Of a stretch of 64,000 nt of DNA, positions 23,783-31,042 are shown one piece after another. Under the pieces are notes generated by a model that made no database searches, was not told where the DNA came from, and saw only the letters and a program-made list of their open reading frames with translations. The number at the start of each line of letters is the position of its first letter. Within the stretch, counting starts at the first letter, position 1. This stretch comes from an uncultured Porphyromonadaceae bacterium (GTDB taxonomy: Bacteria > Bacteroidota > Bacteroidia > Bacteroidales > Muribaculaceae). The stretch is from contig CAMHQD010000003.1 in NCBI GenBank assembly GCA_946187345.1, positions 25,898 to 89,897 of the forward strand, written 5' to 3'. The position numbers were made by a program, and so were the translations under genes.

Positions 23783-24616
23783 ATGAACGCGCTGACCGAC
23801 ATAGTGTCCCGCTTGCGCCCCATCACTCTGGAGCAGATGAGTGGCGTGAAGCTGATGAACCGCACCGACACCAAGTTTGTCACCACCGAGCCCATGCTGC
23901 TGCGGCTGCTGGAACTCGCCGGTGACAGTTACCGCGTGCAGGATATCGCCGGCGAGCGGATGGCATCATACCACACTCTCTACTATGACACGCGGGCGAT
24001 GGAAATGTATCTGATGCACCTGCATGGCCACACCGGCCGCCAGAAAATACGCGTCCGCTCCTACCTCGGTTCAAACCTTAGTTTCCTCGAGGTGAAAACC
24101 AAGAACAACCACGGTCGCACCAAAAAGAAGCGCGTCGCGCTTGACTTCAACGATGTTACAGCCGCCATCTCCGGTGTCAACAGTTGGATGGAACTGGCGC
24201 AATCTCAACGGCAGTGGGTCGACAATCATCTGCGCTACGGTACCAACGCCATCGTGCCCAGGCTCGAGAACAACTTCGAGCGGCTCACTCTGGTCAACGA
24301 TGCCATGAGCGAGCGGCTCACCATTGACCGGCAGTTGCGGTTCCACAACCGCGACACCGGCCGTGACATCGACCTCACCGGCCTCGTCATCATCGAACTA
24401 AAGCGCGACGGGCTGCAACCCTCGCCCGTGACGGCCATGCTGCGACGGCTGCGCATCATGCCCCACGGCTTCTCAAAATACTGCATGGGCACGGCAATGA
24501 CCAATCCTGACGTGCCGCGGGGACGCTTCAAGGAACGACTCCACAGCATCAACCGCATTCTATCTGGTATTCCCGCCACCCAAAGCGGCCAGGCCAAGGC
24601 CAGGACCTACAAGTAA
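23783..24616 (+). CDS. VTC-domain polyphosphate polymerase family protein
   Basis: 277 residues. VTC tunnel-domain features: LMNRTDTKFVTTEPML, YHTLYYDTRAMEMYLMHLHG, QKIRVRSYLGSNLSFLEVKTKNNHGRTKKKR (basic ligand strands), LENNFERLTLVND, ERLTIDRQLRFHN, LVIIELKRDG and HGFSKYCMG. In yeast Vtc4 this fold polymerises polyphosphate from ATP; bacterial homologues are usually paired with DUF4956 proteins, as here (79 bp apart). The product in bacteria is not established. The last ten residues (SGQAKARTYK) are encoded by a piece of the repeat module found in the TTGAG elements. Confidence 0.85.
   Translation: MNALTDIVSRLRPITLEQMSGVKLMNRTDTKFVTTEPMLLRLLELAGDSYRVQDIAGERMASYHTLYYDTRAMEMYLMHLHGHTGRQKIRVRSYLGSNLSFLEVKTKNNHGRTKKKRVALDFNDVTAAISGVNSWMELAQSQRQWVDNHLRYGTNAIVPRLENNFERLTLVNDAMSERLTIDRQLRFHNRDTGRDIDLTGLVIIELKRDGLQPSPVTAMLRRLRIMPHGFSKYCMGTAMTNPDVPRGRFKERLHSINRILSGIPATQSGQAKARTYK
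24587..24612 (+). repeat. TTGAG-element internal module captured at the VTC gene end
   Basis: GGCCAGGCCAAGGCCAGG followed by ACCTACAA matches positions 54296-54321 in 25 of 26 bases. Here it encodes the C-terminal tail of the VTC protein. Confidence 0.75.
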
Positions 24617-24672
24617 GGGGTGACAAACGACAAAAACGTTCGGTGTGCAGCCACCTCGTGGTTGCCCTCTAT

Positions 24673-24693
24673 CGACTAACGACTGACGACTAT
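24673..24693. repeat. CGACTAA heptamer array touching a start codon
   Basis: CGACTAA, CGACTGA, CGACTAT, ending one base before the ATG of the DUF4956 gene. Left of it, GCAGCCACCTCGTGGTTGC forms a small hairpin and GACAAACGACAAAAACG holds two similar units. Confidence 0.75.
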
Positions 24694-24694
24694 A

Positions 24695-25375
24695 ATGGAC
24701 GCATTACTTGATTTTACGATCTCCTACGGATTTGTAGAGATGCTGATACGCTTCGCCATCAGCACGGCTTTCGCGTGGCTCATCGTTGACCGGCTTTATT
24801 TCGCCAAGAGCCACCGGCGCGACTTCTATTTTACTTTCATGCTATCGAGCATCGCCATCTTTCTGATTGTATTCTTCATGATTTTCGTGCTCGAGGATAT
24901 GAAGACCAAGACGAGCATCGGTATCGGAATCGGCCTCTTCGGTATCTTCTCCATCATGCGATACCGCACCGACGCGATGCCCGTGCGCGAGATGACTTAT
25001 CTATTCCTGCTCGTCGCGCTGGCCGTGGTGAACGCGATTGCCAACACCATGTCGATAGCCGAACTGCTCATTACCAACGCGATGGTTGTGCTCTGCATCT
25101 TCCTGTGTGAGATGCACCTGGGCAAGGAACACTCCAAACTCATCCAGTATGACCGCATCGAACTCATCACTCCCGAGCGAAGAGCCGAACTGATCGCCGA
25201 CCTCGAGAAGCGCACGGGCCTCAAGGTGGAGCGCGTCACCATAGGCGCCATCGACTTTCTGCGCGACATGGCCATCGTCAAAATCTTCTATCAACTGCCC
25301 GAGGACGAGCATGAAGAAAAAGAAATCAACAACCTGACCAAACTTCCACGACAAGAATGGGAAACAGTAAATTGA
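24695..25375 (+). CDS. DUF4956 integral membrane protein
   Basis: 226 residues. Three to five hydrophobic segments in the first 130 residues (MLIRFAISTAFAWLIVDRLYF, FTFMLSSIAIFLIVFFMIFVL, IGIGIGLFGIFSIMRYRTDAMPVREMTYLFLLVALAVVNAI), then a soluble C-terminal domain (KHSKLIQYDRIELITPERRAELIADLEKRTGLKVERVTIGAIDFLRDMAIVKIFY-like). The IGLFGIFSIMRYRT block is the family mark. DUF4956 proteins accompany VTC-domain proteins and are thought to be their membrane partner; direct evidence is lacking. It overlaps the next gene by 19 bp. Confidence 0.85.
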   Translation: MDALLDFTISYGFVEMLIRFAISTAFAWLIVDRLYFAKSHRRDFYFTFMLSSIAIFLIVFFMIFVLEDMKTKTSIGIGIGLFGIFSIMRYRTDAMPVREMTYLFLLVALAVVNAIANTMSIAELLITNAMVVLCIFLCEMHLGKEHSKLIQYDRIELITPERRAELIADLEKRTGLKVERVTIGAIDFLRDMAIVKIFYQLPEDEHEEKEINNLTKLPRQEWETVN

Positions 25376-26181
25376 AATATAAAGAATTGTGCCGCTTTGC
25401 AACAAAGGAGTTGTGTGCAAAACGGCCATGCCGTTTTGCAACAGCGTGCCGCATTGTGGCAATCGCGCTGGCGATGCTGCTGGCGACGCCGGCCGCCGTG
25501 GCCGACGACACCGGCCTTGTCGTCGAAGCCGGCGTTTCAAAGAAAATCACCAAAACGGTGAGTGCGGGCATTGACGCCGAGTTCCGCACCCGCAACGACT
25601 TCCGCACGGTCGACCGCTTCAGCATCGGTGCCGACGTGAGTTACAAGCCGTTGAAGTGGCTTAAAATCTCGGCCGGATATATCCTCATGGTCGACAACAA
25701 CGGCGAGGACATCAGCCGCAACGAGGACGGCACCTACAACAACTGGCGCCCGAGTTACTACGGCCTGCGTCACCGCTTGAACGTGAGCCTGACCGGTGAG
25801 TATAAGCCCCACAAGCGAGTGAAAATTTCCCTGCGCGAGCGCTATCAGTACACACACCGCGGCACGCACGACACGCGCCGTTACGACTTCGACAACGAGT
25901 GGTGGGAAGACGTCACCGTCAAGGCGCGCGACCGGCACATGTTGCGCAGCCGCCTGCAGGTCGAGTGGGACATCCCAAAGTGCAAGTTTGACCCCTTTGC
26001 CAGCGTCGAAATCTACAACGACCGCTACTTCGACAAAGCGAGGTTCACTCTGGGCGGAGAAATCTCCATTAATAAGATCCACACTTTCGGTGCCTACTAC
26101 CGCTACCAACTCACCGGCGCCAAAGAGGACGAGGAGCCAAACTTCCACTACATCGGCCTGAGTTACAAATTCAAATTTTAA
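25357..26181 (+). CDS. DUF2490 outer-membrane beta-barrel protein
   Basis: 274 residues. After a hydrophobic signal (IVAIALAMLLATPAAVA) alternating strands and aromatic ends describe a small outer-membrane barrel of the DUF2490 type (VVEAGVSKKITKTVSAGIDAEFRTRNDF, WLKISAGYILMVDN, YYGLRHRLNVSLTGEYKPHKRVKISLRERYQYT, RSRLQVEWDIPKC, ending YIGLSYKFKF). Start is uncertain: ATG 25357 overlaps the DUF4956 gene and gives a 30-residue basic leader (KELCRFATKELCAKRPCRFATACR) encoded partly by the palindrome at 25416-25440. No better ATG precedes the signal. Likely co-transcribed with VTC and DUF4956. Confidence 0.8.
   Translation: MGNSKLKYKELCRFATKELCAKRPCRFATACRIVAIALAMLLATPAAVADDTGLVVEAGVSKKITKTVSAGIDAEFRTRNDFRTVDRFSIGADVSYKPLKWLKISAGYILMVDNNGEDISRNEDGTYNNWRPSYYGLRHRLNVSLTGEYKPHKRVKISLRERYQYTHRGTHDTRRYDFDNEWWEDVTVKARDRHMLRSRLQVEWDIPKCKFDPFASVEIYNDRYFDKARFTLGGEISINKIHTFGAYYRYQLTGAKEDEEPNFHYIGLSYKFKF
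25416..25440. repeat. TGCAAAACGGC palindrome inside a signal-peptide leader, copy 2
   Basis: Perfect 11-bp arms TGCAAAACGGC and GCCGTTTTGCA around CAT. Same family as 2103-2125 and 58482-58507. Translated as AKRPCRFAT in the DUF2490 protein. Confidence 0.85.
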
Positions 26182-26204
26182 GCCTACAGCATCTTATTTT
26201 TAAA

Positions 26205-26264
26205 CATGAATTTCCATGAATTTCCATAATTATTTATTAATAATAATTCATGATAATTCATGTT
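26205..26264. repeat. Inverted decamer array, copy 3
   Basis: Two CATGAATTTC units facing AATAATTCAT and GATAATTCAT across an AT-rich centre, in the leader between the DUF2490 and Cthe_2159-type genes. Confidence 0.75.
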
Positions 26265-26286
26265 TAGTATTATCCTCAACCAGACT

Positions 26287-27513
26287 ATGATAAAGAGACT
26301 TCTATATATAACGGCATGCGCCATCGTGCTGGCCGGTTGCGTCAAGGACGACACCGACTTCGGCAGCCTCGTGCCCGCCGACCCCGGCACCGACCCCGTG
26401 CCCATCACCCCTATCAGCATCGAGTTTGACACCTCGGCACTCACCGGCGAGACCGAGACCATCCCCACCGACCCCACCGACGTGACCTACAACGACTACG
26501 TGGAGAACGACACGTTTGACCGCACGGTCACCGTCACTTTCGACGGCGAGACGGCCACCGTCACCGGCACACGCACGGGCATCACGGCCACCGTCACCGG
26601 CGCCCATGTGACCGTCAACTGTGCCATCGGACGAATGGCGATTGTGGCCTCGGGCACGAGCACCGACGGCTCTCTGAAGGTCTATAGCGAGCACAAGTTT
26701 AAACTGACTCTTGACGGCCTCACGCTCACCAATCCCACGGGTCCTGCCATCAACAACCAATGCGGCAAGACGCTCTACCTTGTGCTGGGTGACGGCACCA
26801 CCAACAGCCTGGCCGACGGCGAGACCTATGCCACACCCGAGTTGGCCGACGAGCAGGCCAAGGGAACCCTCTTCAGCGAGGGACAAATCATCTTTAGCGG
26901 CAGCGGCGCGCTCACGGTCAATTCGGTCGGAGCCAAGGCAATCGTCAGCGACGACTACCTGCGCTTCCGCCCGGGCATAAACATCCAAGCCGTCAGCAGC
27001 GTGGACCACGCCATCAAGGCCAACGACGGTATCTGGATTGACGGCGGCGTGATTAACGCTTCAACCTCGGCCGCCGGCGCCAAAGCCATCAAGTGTGACT
27101 ACCGCACCTACATCAGCGGCGGCCGCACCACGCTCATCACCACCGGCGCGCCGGTCATCGGGACATTTGACGGCTTGAGCGACACCACCAGTTGCGCCGC
27201 CATCAAGAGCGACAGCCTGATGACCGTCAGCGGCGGCACACTGCGCCTCAAGAGCATTGGCGAGGGAGGCAAGGGGCTCAACACCGGCGATGACCTCGTC
27301 ATCACCGGCGGCACCGTCCAAGTCGTCACCACCGGCATCAAGGGCCTCTCCTCTCCCAAGGGCGTGAAGGTGGACGGCGATTTCGCAATAAGCGGAGGCT
27401 CATTCTACAGTTATAGCGCCGCCGCCGCACCGCTCGAGGCCGCCTCGCAAACCATCGCCACCGGCTATACCACCCTCGAGAGCAAGCCCCGTCGTCTAAT
27501 CATCGAGTATTAG
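26287..27513 (+). CDS. Cthe_2159-type carbohydrate-binding beta-helix lipoprotein
   Basis: 408 residues from ATG 26287; lipoprotein signal MIKRLLYITACAIVLAGC with Cys 18. Repeated strand-turn units describe a parallel beta-helix with the family phrases VGAKAIVSDDYLRF, DHAIKANDGIWIDGGVINAS, GAKAIKCDYRTYISGG and GKGLNTGDDLVITGG. The founding Clostridium thermocellum protein binds acidic and cellulosic polysaccharides through calcium. Similar genes cluster with VTC and DUF4956 genes in other bacteria, as here. An acidic linker (EFDTSALTGETETIPTDP) separates anchor and helix. Likely faces the outside on the outer membrane. Confidence 0.82.
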   Translation: MIKRLLYITACAIVLAGCVKDDTDFGSLVPADPGTDPVPITPISIEFDTSALTGETETIPTDPTDVTYNDYVENDTFDRTVTVTFDGETATVTGTRTGITATVTGAHVTVNCAIGRMAIVASGTSTDGSLKVYSEHKFKLTLDGLTLTNPTGPAINNQCGKTLYLVLGDGTTNSLADGETYATPELADEQAKGTLFSEGQIIFSGSGALTVNSVGAKAIVSDDYLRFRPGINIQAVSSVDHAIKANDGIWIDGGVINASTSAAGAKAIKCDYRTYISGGRTTLITTGAPVIGTFDGLSDTTSCAAIKSDSLMTVSGGTLRLKSIGEGGKGLNTGDDLVITGGTVQVVTTGIKGLSSPKGVKVDGDFAISGGSFYSYSAAAAPLEAASQTIATGYTTLESKPRRLIIEY

Positions 27514-27584
27514 CGTTGAGATGTTGAGCCATTTGCGATAGCAAATGGCTCAACGCTCAACCTCTCAACTTCTCAACCCCTCAA
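27514..27584. repeat. TTGAG composite inverted element, copy 2 (short)
   Basis: CGTTGAG, ATGTTGAG, then a 13-bp hairpin TTGAGCCATTTGC-GATA-GCAAATGGCTCAA, then four CTCAAC units. It begins right after the stop codon at 27511-27513 and ends 4 bp before the LytS start. Confidence 0.85.
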
Positions 27585-27588
27585 AGCA

Positions 27589-28680
27589 ATGTTCAACAAG
27601 CAGGAATATAGTATTTATGCGGTCGTGTGGATTTTTATTTTCCTCGCGCCCGTGTTAGGACACTTTGTATTCACTTCGGTACAGAGTGTGCCCTTCGACT
27701 GGCATGACGTGTGGCGCATCTGGGGCGCGCTCGCGTTGTATCTTGTGGTGTTCTTTATTCACGACCTGCTCGTGGCCCCACTATTGGCCCGGTACGGTAA
27801 AAAACAACTTTATGTCGTTGCCACATTAGCCCTGGTTGCCGCCGGCTTTGCCTATAATTTCAGCCATCGCCCCGACAAGCCCGGTCCGCCGCCGGGTGTC
27901 ACCGAGGGGCGCACCGACGGCGGCCGCCCGTTGCGGCCGCCGGTGGGCATGCACGACATGATGTCGCTGGCGATGCTGGTCACCACCATCGGCGCCAACA
28001 TCGGCCTCAAACTCTTCTTCAAGAGCCAACTTGAGCAACAGCGCATCGACCGCGAGCGAACCGCCCACCTCCAACAAGAGTTGGAGTACCTGCGCTATCA
28101 GGTGAACCCTCACTTCCTGATGAACACCCTCAACAACATCCACGCCCTTGTCGATATCGATCCCGCCAAGGCCAAGCAGAGCGTGGTGGAACTGAGCAAG
28201 ATGCTGCGATATATGCTCTACGGCACCGATAGGCGCTCCATCTCGCTTGAGGAAGGCTTCAAGTTTCTGGACAACTACATCAGCCTGATGCGGTTGCGGC
28301 ACGATGAGAACAAGGTCAGGATAACGCTCGACCTGCCGGACCCCGTGCCCAACGTGTGGCTGCCGCCACTGCTCTTTATCCCGTTTATAGAGAACGCGTT
28401 CAAGCACGGCATCAGTTATGACTACGGCTCTTTTATTCATATAACCGTCTCTGTAGCCGATGGCCGCATCACCTTAAACTGCCGCAACAGCATTCCCATG
28501 AAGGCGCAGAACGGGCACGATAAAGGCGGCATTGGCGTGGTGAACGTCAAACGCCGCCTCGAGTTGATTTTCGGCAAGGATAATTATTCCCTAACAATCG
28601 GTCCGGACATCTCGGCGCCGGAGCCTGCCTTTGCGGTCTCGCTATCGATACCGGCCCTTTCGGCTCCGCTTGAGTTGTGA
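27589..28680 (+). CDS. LytS/YehU-type sensor histidine kinase
   Basis: 363 residues. Four membrane segments in the first 145 residues, a short coiled coil (EQQRIDRERTAHLQQELEYL), then the PF06580 phosphoacceptor block YQVNPHFLMNTLNNIHALV with His 175, and an ATP-binding domain (LPPLLFIPFIENAFKHGISY as N box; DKGGIGVVNVKRRLELIFG as G box). Such kinases normally pair with a LytTR response regulator in the next gene; here the next gene is on the opposite strand, so the partner must be elsewhere. It may be the last gene of the VTC/DUF4956/Cthe_2159 run. Confidence 0.9.
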   Translation: MFNKQEYSIYAVVWIFIFLAPVLGHFVFTSVQSVPFDWHDVWRIWGALALYLVVFFIHDLLVAPLLARYGKKQLYVVATLALVAAGFAYNFSHRPDKPGPPPGVTEGRTDGGRPLRPPVGMHDMMSLAMLVTTIGANIGLKLFFKSQLEQQRIDRERTAHLQQELEYLRYQVNPHFLMNTLNNIHALVDIDPAKAKQSVVELSKMLRYMLYGTDRRSISLEEGFKFLDNYISLMRLRHDENKVRITLDLPDPVPNVWLPPLLFIPFIENAFKHGISYDYGSFIHITVSVADGRITLNCRNSIPMKAQNGHDKGGIGVVNVKRRLELIFGKDNYSLTIGPDISAPEPAFAVSLSIPALSAPLEL

Positions 28681-28684
28681 GGGT

Positions 28685-29950
28685 TTAATTGCGCAGCGAG
28701 ACTTCGATTGAAGCCACGGGAGTGGCGCCGCCCGGATGGAAAGCGTTGTAGATGCCTCGCAATAGTGGCTCCAATCCCATTGTGGTGTCGGCAAAGTCAG
28801 GTCGTGCCGCGTTGTCGTCGGCTCGTGTCGATGACGCGCTGACCCATTGCGGCAGCACATCGGGCAGTGTCACCGAGATGTGGTCAGCGCCCGTGGCGCA
28901 GGCGCCGCTGAGTGTGAGCAGGTGGGTGCGCCCCTCAAGGTATCGGCGGTTGTTGCCGGTGATGATGTCATCGGTGATGGGCGCGATGCTCAGTTTGAAC
29001 CCGCCCATTGATTTCACCTCATAGTTTGTCGAGTCGAGCAGCGCCGCGCTGTCGAGGCCTGTGTGGCTCAAGTCGGCGGCCACGGTGAACGTCAGCCGTC
29101 CGGTCTCGTCATCTGCGCCGCAGCCCGTGAGGGCGAGTTCGTCGCCGCGGGCGATGCGCCATCGTCCGGCGTTGCTCTCGTGGCGCGGCATTATTGCCGC
29201 GTTGGTCGCGACTGTGCCGCGGTTGAAACGGTAGGTCGCTATCGCGCGCTCTGGCGACAGCAGCGCTGTCGCGGCCGCGTCGCCGGCTGCCTCGATGGCC
29301 GCCAGAGTGCCGCGTCGGGCAATCACCATGATATAGAATGGCCGTTGGCCGCGATAGTCAAACGCTCCACCCATGGCGGGGTAGTATCGTCCGTGATAGT
29401 CACCCGTCATCTTGTGCACAACCACGTCAAGGTCGGCGTGGCCGTTGAAGGCGGCGTGGGTCACGCCGGTCGCCTCGTTAAAGAGTTTGTCGAGGCTTAA
29501 TCCGTCGGTGCCTCGCGGCGAGTAAATCAAGTCGCTCACCAGCACGCTCACGTGGCCGGGGCGCAGTCTGTCAAGCAGTGTGTTGAAGATGAGTTGGAAG
29601 TCGGTGTAGGCCGCGTTGCCCACGCCGGCCGTGCTGCCGTAGATGTCGCGGTCTTGCAGAAACGATGCGATGGTGCCGCCATAGGGCCACACACTGTCGT
29701 TCACAATCGAGATTGTCACCGAGTCGGCGTTCGGCGCCGCGTTGATAATCTCGTTGACTGTCGCCTTGAGTTGTCCACCGCCATCCGGTGTGTCGTAGGC
29801 CACCATCGAGCCGCTGCGCTCAAGGTAAATATCCACGGCGGTGAAAGCGGCGCTATCCTCCGGGGCTGCCACATCGGCACCACGGTTGTGGCGGTGTCCG
29901 CCACAACCGGCCAATAACAGCAATGCCGCCGCTAAGCAAATCTGTCTCAT
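28685..29950 (-). CDS. Lipoprotein with von Willebrand A-like N-terminal region
   Basis: 421 residues. Lipobox LLLLAGC with Cys 16. The mature protein opens with AVDIYLERSGSMVAYD, resembling a vWA metal-site strand (DxSxS with changed spacing), then SVTISIVNDSVWPYGG, DFQLIFNTLLDRLRPGHVSVLVSDLIYSP, as in integrin-like A domains. The second half (YIMVIARRGTLAAIEAAG and after) is beta-rich with two cysteines, LTGCGADDETGRL. No named family recognised. It converges with the LytS gene with only 4 bp between stops and lies 49 bp downstream of the PCMD gene on the same strand. Confidence 0.65.
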   Translation of the reverse strand: MRQICLAAALLLLAGCGGHRHNRGADVAAPEDSAAFTAVDIYLERSGSMVAYDTPDGGGQLKATVNEIINAAPNADSVTISIVNDSVWPYGGTIASFLQDRDIYGSTAGVGNAAYTDFQLIFNTLLDRLRPGHVSVLVSDLIYSPRGTDGLSLDKLFNEATGVTHAAFNGHADLDVVVHKMTGDYHGRYYPAMGGAFDYRGQRPFYIMVIARRGTLAAIEAAGDAAATALLSPERAIATYRFNRGTVATNAAIMPRHESNAGRWRIARGDELALTGCGADDETGRLTFTVAADLSHTGLDSAALLDSTNYEVKSMGGFKLSIAPITDDIITGNNRRYLEGRTHLLTLSGACATGADHISVTLPDVLPQWVSASSTRADDNAARPDFADTTMGLEPLLRGIYNAFHPGGATPVASIEVSLRN

Positions 29951-29965
29951 CTTTTTTAACGTTTA

Positions 29966-30004
29966 GCGTTGAGGGGTTGAGCCTCTCAACTCTCAACTCT
30001 CAAT
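29966..30004. repeat. TTGAG element, minimal copy, containing the PCMD stop codon
   Basis: GCGTTGAGGGGTTGAGCC joined directly to CTCTCAACTCTCAACTCTCA; there is no central module. The TGA of the PCMD gene (minus strand, 30000-30002) lies in the right arm. Confidence 0.75.
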
Positions 30005-30956
30005 AGACAAGGGCGAAATTGTCGACCCAGAGAGTCATGCCGATAGTGCCCACAAAGGCTGTGCCGCAGCCGCTGCTGGCCATCACGAGCATATGGGTGG
30101 GGGTGGCGTTGGCGTCGTCCCACTTCTCTTCCACAACCGGAACCATCTTGCCCTTGCTGTTGCGCGCGCTGTAACTCTTGTCTTTGGGAATGAGCCCCAT
30201 ATAGGACTGGTAACCCTGATGCTTGGTGATGTCGCCATACCACACGGGGATGCGGTAGCCGTTGACCCAATTCTTGGTCGTCGCGCCCAGGCGGCGGCGG
30301 CCGGTGCCCACGCGTGCGGCGTGGATGTTACCTTTGGAGTCTTCCCAACGGCGCTGCAGGATGATATACACTTCGGCGAAATCACGGCCCAGGATTGTCT
30401 TCTTGGCGCTGAAGCCGGTACTTTGCGTGCGGTCTTCAAGCGGCGCGAGCAGTTTGTAGTCAAACTGCAACGCGGTGGGGCGGCCTGTGAACGGCACGCC
30501 CATGTCGAGTTTGGCGTAAGGATTCTTGCTGCTGGTGATGGGCTCAATCATTCGGCCCAAGAAGATGCTGCCGCTCACGAGCACCTCGATGTTGATGATG
30601 CCGATAGCCTTGGCCTTCTCGAGAATGGTGGTGAGTTTGGCACACTTGCCGGCGCCGCGCGCCTCGGGAAAAACGGCATTGCTCGTCTTGACAACGCCCA
30701 TCACTTTGGCATAGACGTTGCTCGAGGCCCAGGGCGAGCCGCCCTCGGGCACGTAAGCCTTGGCGCCGTTGATTGTCTTGGTGGGACCGATGGCATACAC
30801 CGTCTTGGTGTTGCCGCCCAGCACGGCGCTCTCCTTGATGTTACGGGTCACCCAGTGATCCATGTCGCCAAACTTGATGGGCACGACCTTCTCGGCCGTG
30901 GCCGGCATTGTTGCCGCTGCGGCAATCACTGCCGCCATGATAAGAAATTTCTTCAT
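30000..30956 (-). CDS. Secreted PCMD-like (putative carbohydrate metabolism) protein
   Basis: 318 residues. Signal peptide MKKFLIMAAVIAAAATMPATA. The body shows the PCMD pattern: PIKFGDMDHWVTRNIKES near the start, a jelly-roll-like middle (VPFTGRPTALQFDYKLLAP, AEVYIILQRRWEDSKGNIHAARVGTGRRR) and the end MLVMASSGCGTAFVGTIGMTLWVDNFALVY. PCMD proteins in Bacteroidetes are found with surface glycan genes; their activity is uncertain. Neighbours are a vWA-like lipoprotein downstream and DUF2851 upstream, which do not reveal a pathway. Family call moderate. Confidence 0.65.
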   Translation of the reverse strand: MKKFLIMAAVIAAAATMPATAEKVVPIKFGDMDHWVTRNIKESAVLGGNTKTVYAIGPTKTINGAKAYVPEGGSPWASSNVYAKVMGVVKTSNAVFPEARGAGKCAKLTTILEKAKAIGIINIEVLVSGSIFLGRMIEPITSSKNPYAKLDMGVPFTGRPTALQFDYKLLAPLEDRTQSTGFSAKKTILGRDFAEVYIILQRRWEDSKGNIHAARVGTGRRRLGATTKNWVNGYRIPVWYGDITKHQGYQSYMGLIPKDKSYSARNSKGKMVPVVEEKWDDANATPTHMLVMASSGCGTAFVGTIGMTLWVDNFALVY

Positions 30957-31042
30957 TATAACAGATGTTATTCTATAATGTTGTTATATTCAATCGCCGT
31001 ATGCTGCTTGTAGCATACTTTTATTAAGACTATGGCGAGGCG

